This document shows positions 9,637 through 20,635 of a stretch of 64,000 nucleotides of DNA, piece by piece (within the stretch, counting starts at the first letter, position 1; each line of letters opens with the position of its first letter). The stretch spans positions 29,260,579 to 29,324,578 of the forward strand of contig CM055313.2 of the NCBI GenBank assembly GCA_029255685.2, given 5' to 3'. The notes under the pieces were generated by a model, which saw only the letters and a list, made by a program, of their open reading frames with translations, ran no database searches and had not been told where the DNA came from. The stretch comes from Silene conica. Lineage: Eukaryota > Streptophyta > Magnoliopsida > Caryophyllales > Caryophyllaceae. The translations under genes were made by a program, and so were the position numbers.

Positions 9637-12084
9637 CTAATTGAGAGATATATCAGACAATTCCCAATCCAAATGACGAGTTAAGTAAAATGATTTAATT
9701 GGCTTCACTTGGATGTAAAACTGGTTAGTCTTCAAATGATTTTCAGCTTGAGAAAGATAGTCCTCCTTCTCCTGTTCCAGTTACATAAATACCGCATATT
9801 AACGATTTATCATATCCAGATAATATTAAATTTGTAACACCATATTTGCAATAGCTATATTCTTAAGCACGTACACCTGACTACCACATTGACAACGATA
9901 ACAGAACAAGGTTTGAATACCTGCGGTAGCATAGAGTAGAGAGTATATGCGTCTGCGTCCAGTAATTTCTCTGCATTATTAGTAAGTGCAGTGAAAGTAC
10001 AAGCCCCAGTTTCATCCGCGACGTCAAGGACAACCATCAGCCCGTACGATTGAGATGTCAAAGTAACGTAAGCATAAGAGGATGTAACTTGCTGGTCACT
10101 AATATCGTACCTTGGAGTGGAGACGACATTCTCCTGTATGCACGTATAACATGTATACAATACGCCTACATCTTCGTAACCACCAGTCCCACAATTACTA
10201 CACCCGGTGTAGTATTGGATGTTCATCCGATCCATCTTAGCAAGATGCACACACAGCCAGAAACGCTCTTCTTGGTAAATGCTTCTCCCGTAATAGTACA
10301 TTAAAGCAGTATGTAGTTTAAGCGACCGTTCTTAGTAGTTGTCCAGACAGTTACTAACAATGAATATCCACCAAATCAGAACCATCAGATATTGGCAGAT
10401 TACGTCTCTCTGAAACATGTCAGATAAAAATAGTTCAGTAGTATCTAAAAGAGGTATACATACATCCTGTTGAAGAAGCCATCCAATTGTGGTGATAACG
10501 CGCTCATCAGTCGGACGACGAACGTTGCACAGTAAACCATTTTTTAAATTTAGGCATGCGTAGTTAGCAGCTTGCCTGAAACAATTCGACATTACCACCA
10601 TGTAAACAAAGGATATAAACTAACATCAATATTAAATTCCTCACCAATCACGCAAAGTATCAGCCATGTCACCCTCTGGGTTGACGTTCACAGTTGTTTC
10701 TCTGGTAGTCGCAAAAGAAAAACCTACACAACTCATTATCAGTAAAAGAGACATGAAAATTGCCTTAGCACATTTCTATATACAACTGTAAATTACCGAC
10801 CGTTTCGGTTACACGTTCTCAGATGCGTAAAGCTGACAACAGGATAGGATCCTGTATTACACTGCAAATTCCTGAACTGTTTTACAACTGTTCTTTCCCA
10901 CACAGTTATAAGTGTAACCTGCTCGAAACTGCACAAAAGGAACACACAGAACATAAACAACGATCAAATGATACAAATCACCAAATGATGAATCAATACC
11001 TCCAAAGGATTCGCAGCTGTTAACATCGCATACCTTTGATCAATTATGAAAACTTCACATATCTCAGAAGTACGACCAGCTGGTCTTGGCTTTTGGCATA
11101 TATGTTCAACGAAGACAACTACAGCTATTACATCTACATTTAGAAAAGAAGTCCCAACCGTCTGCGTTAATAATCACCCAGGTCATCTAAAACATAAATG
11201 GTAAATCATGCCTTACTATATTGATTCTCCAAGGAGAGCCTTCGCGGGATGGATGCGATAGCTACATAAATTTCAGGAACGATAACAGCTCCATCACACA
11301 CAGGCTGAACAACGGTATCTTTATTGAATATAATTTCATAAACCTGGTGATCCCGAGGGCCCAAGCAGAAACCTCCAACCACTCTGACTCTAGCATTAGT
11401 GATTTCATATTCCACATTATTTTCCATGATATCACCGAACAACTCCAACTCTTCATTATAAAACGCCGTCCTTATCTTAGCACCCTACAATGACAGAAGT
11501 AGTATCTCAACAGCATTAACCACCTATGCACCACAAAATAGTCGTTTTTTTAAATGGTTTTAGTAACCTGAAATCTACCTTTCTCAATCGCTCATTTTAA
11601 GAGGGTACTGACTGAGAGAATTCAACATACTAATGTGTTTATCATTAGCAATTACAATGTTTAGGTAAACTCCAAAGGTATCAACCGTCTATAAGAAACA
11701 TAAAATATAATACAGGGGCGAGTGCAAAACTTAAACTACTCTCTTAACCATGCTATTACAGTAAGAAAAGTAAAAATACGTACATTATCACGAAACACTG
11801 ACACACAGCTCGCAGCGTTACCATGATAACGTCCCGAATCAAATACACAAAATAGTACGACGACTATCCATAAAACTATACCTTACAACGTTTAAAACAT
11901 ATAGAAACTGTAATGTAAATATGTAAACAATTACCTTTTCATCTTCAAACGTAATCAGCTGACACTCGAGATCACACGCACTTAAGGATCCATGTATGCT
12001 GATTTTCTCAATTACCCTGGCTCTTATAGAATACCTACCATCTCTGCCTGCAAGGGATCTAGTGCTCTGCCTAGACTGCGACAT
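9637..12084 (-). CDS. RPA-like single-strand DNA-binding protein (Helitron type), multi-exon
   Basis: The product resembles the large subunit of replication protein A, which binds single-stranded DNA through OB folds. Exons by splice sites (minus strand): 12084-11935; 11484 to about 11210; about 11178-11034; 10928-10801; 10723-10645; 10575-10464; one or two poorly resolved; about 10280-9922; 9771-9637. The first OB fold reads YSIRARVIEK, then YEITNARVRV and YEIIFNKDTVV (DUF223-like). The second reads NVDVIAVVVFVEHI, then LITVWER and YPVVSF (DNA-binding domain B). The third has a zinc ribbon, C-SN-C and C-YT-C, then VADETGACTFTALTNNAEKLL (domain C). The last exon ends FYIQVKPIKSF...SLN and a TAG. 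Most exons join in phase, so the gene may be intact; one boundary near 11210 needs a GC donor. Plant Helitrons commonly carry such a gene beside RepHel. Confidence 0.85.
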
Positions 12085-13254
12085 TCTGTTATACGAGTAC
12101 TAACAAACATTAGATATCATAAAACATATTTTCAGGCATTGGGCACCAATAATAAAATTAAAAATGAAATAAAAAAAGACCTTTTTAAATGAGTTCGCAA
12201 GAAGTATACATACAACTTTCGCAATAACATCTACAGATATTTATATTACCTATAAACAAGCTTTAATGACTATATAAACTCACAAGTAGAGGAACAGCTT
12301 GTTAGACAGTATGGGTGAAGCTAAGTGTTTCTGACAGGACATTACTTGTGGATATCTACAAGTATGTACTATAAATATATCCAACAATTAGTTAACTACC
12401 TTGTATCCTAACCATCTCCAATATTAAACTGTACACACCCTAAAGCTCAATCAGTATAGTTACTGAACACAACAGTACCACAGCCATAGTTTTAGACGTG
12501 TTTAACTATCCAAAGTGAATGAAGGACAACCTGCAGGATTAACTTAAATCTTGGAAAAAAGGTTTATACATAAAAATAAATTCAAACTACAGCGTAGATA
12601 TCACAGCCAGACAAACATGCTCAACAGCGTGGCCTTGATTTATTGAAATTGACGTACACTTCACCAACGCGGAAAGCATAGAAACCATGTATATTGAAGT
12701 TTGCAAACGGTGTAACTACTGTATCGTCCGGCGTGATTAGACAACAGTTTGCTGTACAAAAGTAGTCCAGATACATTTATCACAATCTTGAATTTTCTGT
12801 AGATTAGTCATTTTTTTCACTAAGAGCCATCGTAAACCTTATTCTAAGACATGCTTTGACCGACAAAACAATAGTAATTACGCCCCATTTGTTATTGGCC
12901 ATGTTCACACAATCCTAAGCAATTCCCGCTACAAACCAATCTACTCCATATTATATAGCTATGCATTAAAAACCGATATAATGGTGATACACGTTAGCCA
13001 TGTACTAACAATACAGACACTAAACGTAATCATTAATCTTACAATAACATCAAAACATGCATACATGAAGATACCATACGTGATACAACTCAATGTTTAG
13101 GGATGCTACCACTGTAAAAGGAAAAAGCTAATCAAGAAGCAATAACAATGGAGCTAGAGAGAGCGTTATCTCAGTGTCACAAAATGTCACATCCATAGAT
13201 TGAAACCACACATATCATTCAACAAAATTCAGATAACTAAGCATCCACTCTACT
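12085..13254. other. Non-coding between the RPA-like and dsRBD-like genes
   Basis: Upstream side of the RPA-like gene and downstream side of the dsRBD-like gene B. No gene or repeat recognised. Confidence 0.4.
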
Positions 13255-14437
13255 TCAGCAGCCCAAGTCACGAACCACTGGTAGCATATAAGGAACAGGA
13301 AAGGGACCCGACAGACAGTATACGACATTATCAGGACTTCCAAAACGGGTATGCACTGTGTCCTTTGTAGGAGAGGCTGGTGTAATAATTGCAGTGTCAT
13401 CAACTCCATGTCCAGATGCAAGATCATCCCGTTCAATAAGATTATTTGAAAAAGTAGGCTCATCAAATATCTCATACATCCGCCCCCTCATAGTCAAATA
13501 ACTCTCTATCTCAAGGTTATATAACAATGCAGCCATTTCAGTCTCTGAAGACTGATAGTTGACGTCAATGATTTCAAGGTTGTAAGCCAATGCCAAGTAC
13601 ATGACAACGTTCTTAGCTAAACAGTTCCTAGCATCAGCAAGAGTTTCACGCCTCGATACAATAAATATTGGGTTATAAGTAGGGCTTGCGGAGGACAAGA
13701 TAGTAATCCAAGCGCTGTAGTTACCAGCAGAATGCATAACAGACTCTAACGGAGTACACTGTATTAGTAGGGTCTTGATAATCTTTCTAAGTAGAGGCAC
13801 ATATTCCAAACAAATGTAATTAATTCTGACACGCTGGCCACATGTAGTTCCACCTACTCCACGGTTTGAAACATTCTTGGAGATACTCTGTAGCTCTCTG
13901 CGCTTCAGATGATACAATTCACTGCAATGCTTAAGAACATCACACCGCTCGAACGAGAAGTCCTCAACAACTAATGCCCATCGTCGAATAAGGTTGTGGA
14001 CAGCTTTCTTAGCAGCAAGGTCACACGAGTCTTCAAGTGTATCAGCACGTTCGCACACATACGTGAACTTTTCAAGCTTATTAGAGCAACGATAACGATA
14101 CCTCGTTTCCACTACGACGTAAACGCTATTTACAGACAAATCTAGAACATGATACGCAGGATCACGAAACTGCAATTCGGCAGTGATCTGTTTAAGTAAA
14201 GGATGATATAAGGAACCACTATTTGTAACGGAGTAGCAAGCGCCATCTGCAATTTCAGCAAATATAACAACCATTACAAAAGCAAAATGAATGCAGGGAA
14301 GTATATCATCAGGAATATGTAGATAGAGCGCCATAACGCCGAATAGTTGTGAAATTGAGCTATAAGTTAGTACCTTCAAACCAAAGTTCGAAAATACTTT
14401 GCACTGAAACAGAACGAGGTACTGAACAAAAACTCAT
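13255..14437 (-). CDS. Two-repeat dsRBD-like protein, copy B (two exons, about 351 aa)
   Basis: My model is join(14437-14374, 14246-13255) on the minus strand. ATG at 14437 gives MSFCSVPRSVSVQS, the donor is GAAG|GTACTAAC, the acceptor AAATTGCAG|ATGGC, and the phases match. The frame also runs back through the intron to an ATG at 14379, but the donor and acceptor make the spliced start more likely. Repeat 1 has DPAYHVLD, FTYVCERAD and a helix SCDLAAKKAVHNLI. A linker LYHLKRRELQSI follows. Repeat 2 has SAWITILSSASPTY, an AKNVVMYLA helix and LEIIDVNYQSSETEMAAL. The strand-strand-helix layout resembles double-stranded-RNA-binding domains, with which the AAKKAV helix is compatible. The fold is inference; I do not recognise a named family. 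Copy A at 1.8-2.8 kb shares the same order. Confidence 0.6.
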
Positions 14438-16223
14438 TTTACATTTGAGAGTCTACCAGAAGCCCGGAGAAAAAATAAAAACATGCTATATATACACATA
14501 GGAATAGAAGTTTATCACACTTCCTGATATTAGGCCACCCTGATATTAGGCCACCCCACCCTCCACCCAATTTAAAGAACCAAAAATTAAACAGTAACAA
14601 TCATCGACCAAAAAAAGAATCGTCGAGGCAAGCCTTCAGATATGAAAGATAATAGTTCAGAATATAATAGCACACTTATCAAGCTGGTTAAAATTAGTAG
14701 TATCCGTTACACAACAAAGCATATTAAAAACAACCATATACGAAACAATTTTAAACTGCATGATTAGAGTTCGATTAAAACAAACCTAAAATACGACAAT
14801 GAATTATAGGTAATGAAAATACAGAATGCCAAGTTATTAATTCTTGAGCTTATATAAAGTCTGCAACAGAAAGGTCCAGTACTATAACTACTGTGTATCA
14901 GTTATTTAAAAGATATAAGTGGAAAGTAACTAAACCAGTTGTCCCCTAAATATAGGAAAAGTACAACAATTACATTACCTAGTGTATAGAATTGAGTGTA
15001 AGAATGGTTAATCTATAATGCAGTCATAGAGGTAAGGTAATCATTCAAGTCAGAAAAACAATCGTAACATTAGTATCTAACTCAGAACTTAGAAGACTAC
15101 AGACCAATTACTTGCAACAGACCAAATAATAAAGCCTATTGTAAAATATTTTAGGCTACAAACAAAACGGCATATTTCCATGTTTAACTGGCATTATCCG
15201 ACTTGAATATGAAAATATATGCCAAGTTTATACACAAGTGACATATTTGTCACTACTTATTTATTTTTTCAAATGAGGCGATATAGGGTATGCAAACGGG
15301 ATGTATATGTGAAGTTTATACACCGGTGACATATTTATACACCAATGAACTTTTTGAACAAATGTAGCGACATAGTGACTGCAAACGGAATACATAAGCT
15401 GAAACGTAAGGCGTACAGACATGCCTACAATTATAATAACAAGAATATCACCTTATAGCTGACATTAACATATCCGCAATTAAACACATCTAACAGACAA
15501 CTCTCTAACGTAGAACCATGTAACACATGAGTTCAACAGACAACCTTCCGAAAGCAATGCTTGCGCCACCAACAACAATCCTTAAATAGAGGAACTGATA
15601 GAGGTATTTATATGAACAAATAAATAATTCATTAAACGTAAAGACTATAAATACAATGTATGTAACATCTAACATATATTTACAAGACATGAACAACAAC
15701 GCCAGGAACAATGTACCAGAAATGTCTAGCTTTACCTATCACACTCGATAGTTAGATATGCTTCCAGTTGCGTGTAACAAAGCAAACAATCGTAATCATT
15801 CAACAGTACTCATAATTAACCGAAAGCCATCTATCAACATAGGAATAATGTATAGACATTGCTTTAAATTTTCGTAATTAGCTATACTAATCAGCTTAGT
15901 AAATGGACGGACACAACTTCAACTTCCGCTTCCACACTATAGTACATAAAAGTGAACAGTAGAACAATTTCTATACCTTTTAAGTTGCTTGCAAACTTAG
16001 ATAACCAATACTACTATAGTGGTTGTTAGTACTTAAAGTACGGGCAAAAGTAAGGTCTTCTGACAAGACAACACCCCTACTTACCTAGCCAAACAACCTA
16101 CAATCTCAAGATCAAAGATTTCAGCACTATGATTACAGTTTGCCGATTAGACAATTATACATGTTAAATACACTAAAACTTCTATTAAACATATGTTAAA
16201 AGATACAGCACCATAAAGTGTTG
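14438..16223. other. Non-coding with short duplications
   Basis: No gene. It holds a 15-bp direct duplication near 14525-14555 (CTGATATTAGGCCACC twice), a third relative of the ACATTACCTA/GAGTGTAAGAATGGTTAAT motif near 14975-15010, and two imperfect ~110-bp copies of a block with TTTATACAC, GTGACATATTT and TGCAAACGG at about 15215-15400. Confidence 0.45.
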
Positions 16224-17391
16224 CTAGATTGCAGAACAAATCACATGTCCATAGAGACTGAAGCGCAACCTCCGCCCACAACTAATCATACAACAACTAA
16301 GATAATACATCACAAATTCATCAGCGAGAGTCACTAAACCACTATAACCCCTAATCCATAGAACAACCATCAGACGAGGAACAATTTGGCTTCCATAGCT
16401 CTTCTTCCAGATGACTATAATAGATTTCATATATATCAAGCTTGTTAAAGTTCGTTCCGAATACCTCACCTGTAGCCATGCATAGATGATATAGAGTCAT
16501 ATGAGGAACAATAGTTTCACATCTCTTGAAGAACTCAACAACCTCAACCTCTAAGTTGCTTAATTCAACCCTTTTCATGGCAACCACTTCTGTGTAACAC
16601 AATAACACAACTATGTCAGTTAACTTCTTCAGTACTGACACACTAAATTTAATTAAAAAAGGTTAATGACATAATATGTGAGCACTATCAATAATCGAGT
16701 TTACTATTTAAGTGTTGACACATTGACACCAAGCATGACCAATAATCAGTTAACTAATTCAATCTACATCAGAAAGTGAGAACTCTCAAGTTGATAAAGA
16801 TGTGTAAAGTTAAACAAATAAATAGAATATGCAGTTGACAATACATAGAAGAGCAAGCATATAGATGAAGAAACTAAGGAAAACAGGCTCCAAAAGAGAA
16901 TCGGAGCTCCTTAAATCACAGAATATGTAAGCACAACCAATAACCATATGACTAATTCTATGGAAATCAGAAAGCAAGATTTCACAGGTCAACAAAAGTG
17001 GTGACAAGATCAAGAAACGAAGATAGTAAGCAGTTTAGAAGTAAATGCAAAATAATCAAGTACATGAAGATGATTTGCAGAACAACCAGCTAAAGTTCAT
17101 CAAAAGTCCTAAAAGCAAAGAATTTGAATCATACATCCAATTAAAGCCAAGCAGATTAAACATACCCTTAGTTATGCTCTCATCAGGAATAACAGGCCTC
17201 TGAACCTTGTACCGGCGAGTCATTGTCAATTCCAACGATGAGAGTCCGAAACCCTCCCGCCTCATGAGGTTCCAAATAACATAGTTGTTCAGAACAACCA
17301 TCAAACGATGGAACAAGGGACGAAATCCATTAACAATACCATCAATCCGTTCTTGAAGATAATGCACCTCATCAACGTTAGTCATAGGCAT
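16224..17391 (-). CDS. Three-exon gene of unknown function (about 178 aa)
   Basis: My model is join(17391-17166, 16589-16470, 16414-16224) on the minus strand. The donors are AAGG|GTATGT and ACAG|GTGAGG, the acceptors TTACACAG|AAG and CTATTATAG|TC, and all phases fit one open frame ending TAG at 16224. The product starts MPMTNVDEVHYLQERIDG and is rich in hydrophobic helices. The segment FHRLMVVL in exon 1 is echoed by VPRLMVVL in exon 3, a possible internal repeat. If the second intron is retained the protein instead ends in an acidic, serine-rich tail near 16351. No known domain was recognised. A TATA box lies about 370 bp upstream at 17762. Confidence 0.45.
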
Positions 17392-17761
17392 ACCGAATCA
17401 CACTATGACCACCTAAAACAGAGAAATCAAGGAACGATTAGCAAAACACAGACCGATTATTGATTGCAGAGGAATTAAACTCAAGAAGATGAGAATAAAG
17501 AATAGAGAGACAAAACGGAATTCTAAAACAACAAGCTTAAAAACAGACAATGCAAATCAACCTGTCAACAGTGAAAACAGGGGTCGATTAGGAAGCATTA
17601 TTTATCGGTAAAATCAGTTAATAATCTTAACTAAAGCAACATAACAAAACTTCAGCAAATGTAAAAGATTAATAAAGAAACCTAACGAAAGCTAAAAACA
17701 ACACAGTAAAGCAGAACAGACAATTACCTCTTAAACAAAAAACAGAGCATGAATGTTCCGG

Positions 17762-17769
17762 TATTTATA
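17762..17769 (-). promoter_or_regulatory. TATA box for the three-exon gene
   Basis: TATAAATA on the minus strand, in the context CTTATAAATACCGG, followed by a leader of roughly 340 bases to the ATG at 17391. The leader length would allow a 5' UTR intron. Confidence 0.4.
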
Positions 17770-17879
17770 AGCGTTGAAAGTAGAAGATGACAAAGTCGAC
17801 GTTGTTCATCACATGCCAGGCACGAAAGTTACTGGCCTACTGTTCATAATTTACCAAGTTTGCACATTTATAGGGGTTG

Positions 17880-18303
17880 TAGATACGTGGTACCTCTAAT
17901 TGTTGTCATTATCACTAAGTGTGCTCTTAAACTTTATTTTCCATCAATTAAACTCAATTTTAGGCGTTAAAGGATTACTAAGGCGCATAACCAAACTTGA
18001 CACTTATCATCCCATGACATAAGGACTCTATTAGAATTAATATTCATCCTTGGGACGTGATAATTTGGCAAAGATCAATAATTTTTTCGTTCAACATTTT
18101 TTTAGCCCATATATATCTATAAATATTAGGATCGAGATGGATATTGAGCCTAATAGAGTGCTTATGTCATGTGATAATAAATTACAAGCTTGCTTACGCG
18201 TTTAAGTTATCACTTAAAACTTAAAAATGAGTTTAATTCACGGAAAATAAAGTTTAGGGGTACACGTTGTGATAATGACAACAATTAGGGGTGCCATGTA
18301 TGT
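17880..18303. mobile_element. Fold-back element with long inverted repeats
   Basis: Left arm sequence (GGTACCTCTAATTGTTGTC, then ACTTTATTTTCC, then CATGACATAAGGACTC) reappears reverse-complemented in the right arm (GACAACAATTAGGGGT, GGAAAATAAAGTTTAGG, GAGTGCTTATGTCATG). Arms are about 180-200 bp around a short AT-rich loop near 18070-18120. No coding sequence. This suits a MITE or MULE-type element with long terminal repeats; the superfamily is not resolved. Confidence 0.65.
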
Positions 18304-19111
18304 TTTAAAAAGCGTAGAGGTACCATGTAGAAAGTCGAAAAATTGAGGGGTACCATATAAAATATCCCAAATAAAAATTAGTTTAATATTGACCGTTAAT
18401 TTGTTATGCCCTAAAACAAAAAATAGATAATTATGGATCGAATTAGAGGAAGTTATAATTAATAAAATATGATCCTCATTTTTGTTTAATTTACATTTAT
18501 ATATAATTCTTTTTTGGAAATATAAATTTAATAGAAGATATTGGTTGAAAACAATAGAGTAAATTAAAAATAATCTTCTTTTAAACCCACTTTTTAAAAA
18601 TCTCTCTTTTATAGTCCCTCCTACTTTATATTTTCTACCCCTTTCATTTTTGCCCAAAAACTAACAAAATGAATTTGGACCACACAAATCACACTACCCC
18701 ACCTTCATTCAATTTAGGCCACATAAATCATCCCAAAATAGGAAATAGGGAAGAAAACCCGAATAACCGAATATCGAAATAGGGAAGAAAATATAGAATA
18801 GAGTATAATTTTTTCTAACATTATTCCAATTCAGGTGATTTATTTTATATGTTTTTGAACTTATTCTCCATTATTATATCTTTCAAAGTATTAATTGACT
18901 AAGGTACACGCGAAATAACTTCATAAATAAACATACAAAATAAGTCAATTAAATTGGAGTTTTAAAACAAATTTTGATAAAAATGCATTTTAAGAGAGTA
19001 ATTTTAGAAAAAAGAAATTTGAGTAAGTAAAATTTTATAAACTGAATTTTAAATGGGAGTAATTTCTAGTTTATTCAAAAAAAATATCCATATTATTTTT
19101 TGAGACCTTCC
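18304..19111. other. AT-rich upstream region of the Kunitz gene
   Basis: No gene. A 139-codon minus-strand open frame at 18238-18657 overlaps the fold-back element and has no domain. The rest is AT-rich promoter-distal DNA. Confidence 0.4.
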
Positions 19112-19118
19112 TATAAAA
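19112..19118 (+). promoter_or_regulatory. TATA box of the Kunitz inhibitor gene
   Basis: TATAAAA in the context CTATAAAACC, about 50 bases before the ATG at 19164, implying a very short leader of roughly 20 bases. Confidence 0.65.
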
Positions 19119-19163
19119 CCTTACTACTCCTTCCTAATTCTCACACGCTCAACTCCATAAACA

Positions 19164-19763
19164 ATGTCCTCCGCCATCTTCTCAACCTCAATCACACTAT
19201 TACTACTCTTAATCATCCTCCCAATCTCGACTGCTTATCTGGTCGATATTGAGGGTGACCCGATAATTAATGGACGATCGTATTACATTATCCCAACAAC
19301 CACTAAGAGTGGTCTTACCTACACCCCAAAACACAAGGATTGTCCACTCTACATTGCTCCAGCAAAAACAGAAAATTCACCCGGTATCCCTGTAAGTATC
19401 TTTAGCCCTATTCAGAGCCACAACATTAGCCTTGGCCAACCCCTAAGTTTATCCTTTAGAGGTCCTCCTCCTTGTGGCACATCCCTTATATGGAGAGAGA
19501 GTCTACACCCGGTGGCTCGCAAGGTGTACATCACGACCGATGGTGGCGAGATTGGCGCCTTGCCCAATTATCCTTTTTCCATCCATAAGATTGATAAGTC
19601 TTTGTTACCTATTTATGAGTTGTTGTCTTCGCCTCCTGACGGGAGAGCGAGTTATGTTGGATTATACAAGGATGACGGATTTTTAGGTATCACGGCCAAT
19701 CCTACTAAGGTGTACTTCAAGAAAGCTTTCAATGTACTCGAGTTATCTACCTCGTCGTCTTAA
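19164..19763 (+). CDS. Secreted Kunitz-type (STI family) inhibitor
   Basis: A single-exon gene of 199 residues, the family's usual length and exon layout. Residues 1-24 form a signal peptide (LLLLLIILP core) with likely cleavage after STA. The mature protein opens with the Kunitz signature YLVDIEGDPIINGRSYYI-P at 25-44. Only two cysteines are present, C60 (KHKDC) and C104 (PPPCG), matching the first conserved disulfide. The second disulfide region near 155-172 has no cysteines (LLSSPP...VGLYKDDG). Family members usually inhibit serine proteases in seeds, latex or wounded tissue and are secreted or vacuolar; miraculin-like relatives lack inhibition, so activity is not assured. The start is set by the signal peptide and the TATA box at 19112. 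A polyA signal AATAAA is at 19793. It shows no sign of damage. Confidence 0.93.
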   Translation: MSSAIFSTSITLLLLLIILPISTAYLVDIEGDPIINGRSYYIIPTTTKSGLTYTPKHKDCPLYIAPAKTENSPGIPVSIFSPIQSHNISLGQPLSLSFRGPPPCGTSLIWRESLHPVARKVYITTDGGEIGALPNYPFSIHKIDKSLLPIYELLSSPPDGRASYVGLYKDDGFLGITANPTKVYFKKAFNVLELSTSSS

Positions 19764-19792
19764 TTTATAAGTAAAAATTCTCGTGTTTAGCC

Positions 19793-19798
19793 AATAAA
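19793..19798 (+). terminator. Polyadenylation signal of the Kunitz gene
   Basis: AATAAA 30 bases after the stop codon. Confidence 0.5.
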
Positions 19799-19902
19799 AG
19801 AATCGTCATGATGTAATTGCTATGTTTAATTAAGTAACTATATGTATCAATATATAAGTCCAATTTCGAGTTAGTAAAGGCAATTGTCGCTGGATTATGA
19901 AT

Positions 19903-20110
19903 TACTTCCTCCGTCCCAATCATTTATTGTCCTACTTATTTTTTTGGTATTTCAGCTAATTATTACATATCCTTTTTATTTTACCAATAAACTTAATTAT
20001 AAACAATTTTATAACTTACGCTCAATCTAATCCACTTATACTTATTAGTTAGTATGGTCTACGGTGGAGGTGGGTTTATACCAAGACTAAATGATAGTGA
20101 CTTATTATTG
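19903..20110 (+). mobile_element. Stowaway-like MITE remnant, one end clear
   Basis: TA followed by CTTCCTCCGTCCCAATCATT resembles the left end of the Stowaway MITEs at 20427 and 58918. A matching right end is not seen, so the right limit is a guess. Confidence 0.4.
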
Positions 20111-20426
20111 GTTTTAATTAGTATATATAGCAAGTTCGCCGATTTTATTACAATAAAAAAAACTAATGTATATATATAGGATGAACATTTTACATATGGT
20201 AATATTTACTTATTGATAATAATAAATTAGTGGTTAACTAATAACTTGTTGCCTTACATTGTCAAGCCATCTTATCGTAAAACGGCATCACGGTTAGAGT
20301 TAAACAAATACAATGGATAATCTATTTAAATATATACTACTAATCATCTGAGGTAGGTATTGTTTGGTAAACACTAGAAGCAGATTCATGATAGCAAATA
20401 ACGTTAGCGGAATACGTTAACAGATA

Positions 20427-20633
20427 CTCCCTCCGTCCCGGTCATTTGTTATCTATTTCCATTTTGGGGTGTATCATTGAATTGTTATCTATTTCCATTT
20501 TTGGCAACTTTTTGTGGATGACATTTGATTACATGTGGGGTCATATAATTTGTGTGGTCCAAATTCATTTATACTTCTTTTCTTAATCTTTGTGTCAAAA
20601 ACAATAGATAACAATTGATCGGGACGGAGGGAG
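20427..20633. mobile_element. Stowaway MITE (Tc1/mariner), complete
   Basis: 207 bp flanked by TA on both sides (target duplication 20425-20426 and 20634-20635). Terminal inverted repeats are CTCCCTCCGTCCCGGTC and its near complement GATCGGGACGGAGGGAG. There is no coding sequence, as expected for a Stowaway. Confidence 0.88.
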
Positions 20634-20635
20634 TA

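Larger units (their letters stand above)
1..17800 (-). mobile_element. Probable large Helitron or Helitron-rich block, ends not found
   Basis: The RepHel 5' exons and an RPA-like gene share the minus strand and bracket about 11 kb that also holds two F-box-like genes (opposite strand) and one dsRBD-like gene; a second dsRBD-like gene and a three-exon unknown gene lie just beyond. In plants RepHel and RPA are normally parts of one autonomous Helitron, so the interval may be one element with cargo. The 3' hairpin/CTRR end would be left of the window. I could not recognise the 5' TC end on the right, so the limits given are only the gene cluster. Separate elements inserted near each other remain possible. 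Confidence 0.35.

Noticed and set aside
18238-18657. 139-codon minus-strand open frame
   Set aside because: AT-rich codons, no domain, and it overlaps the arm of the fold-back element.
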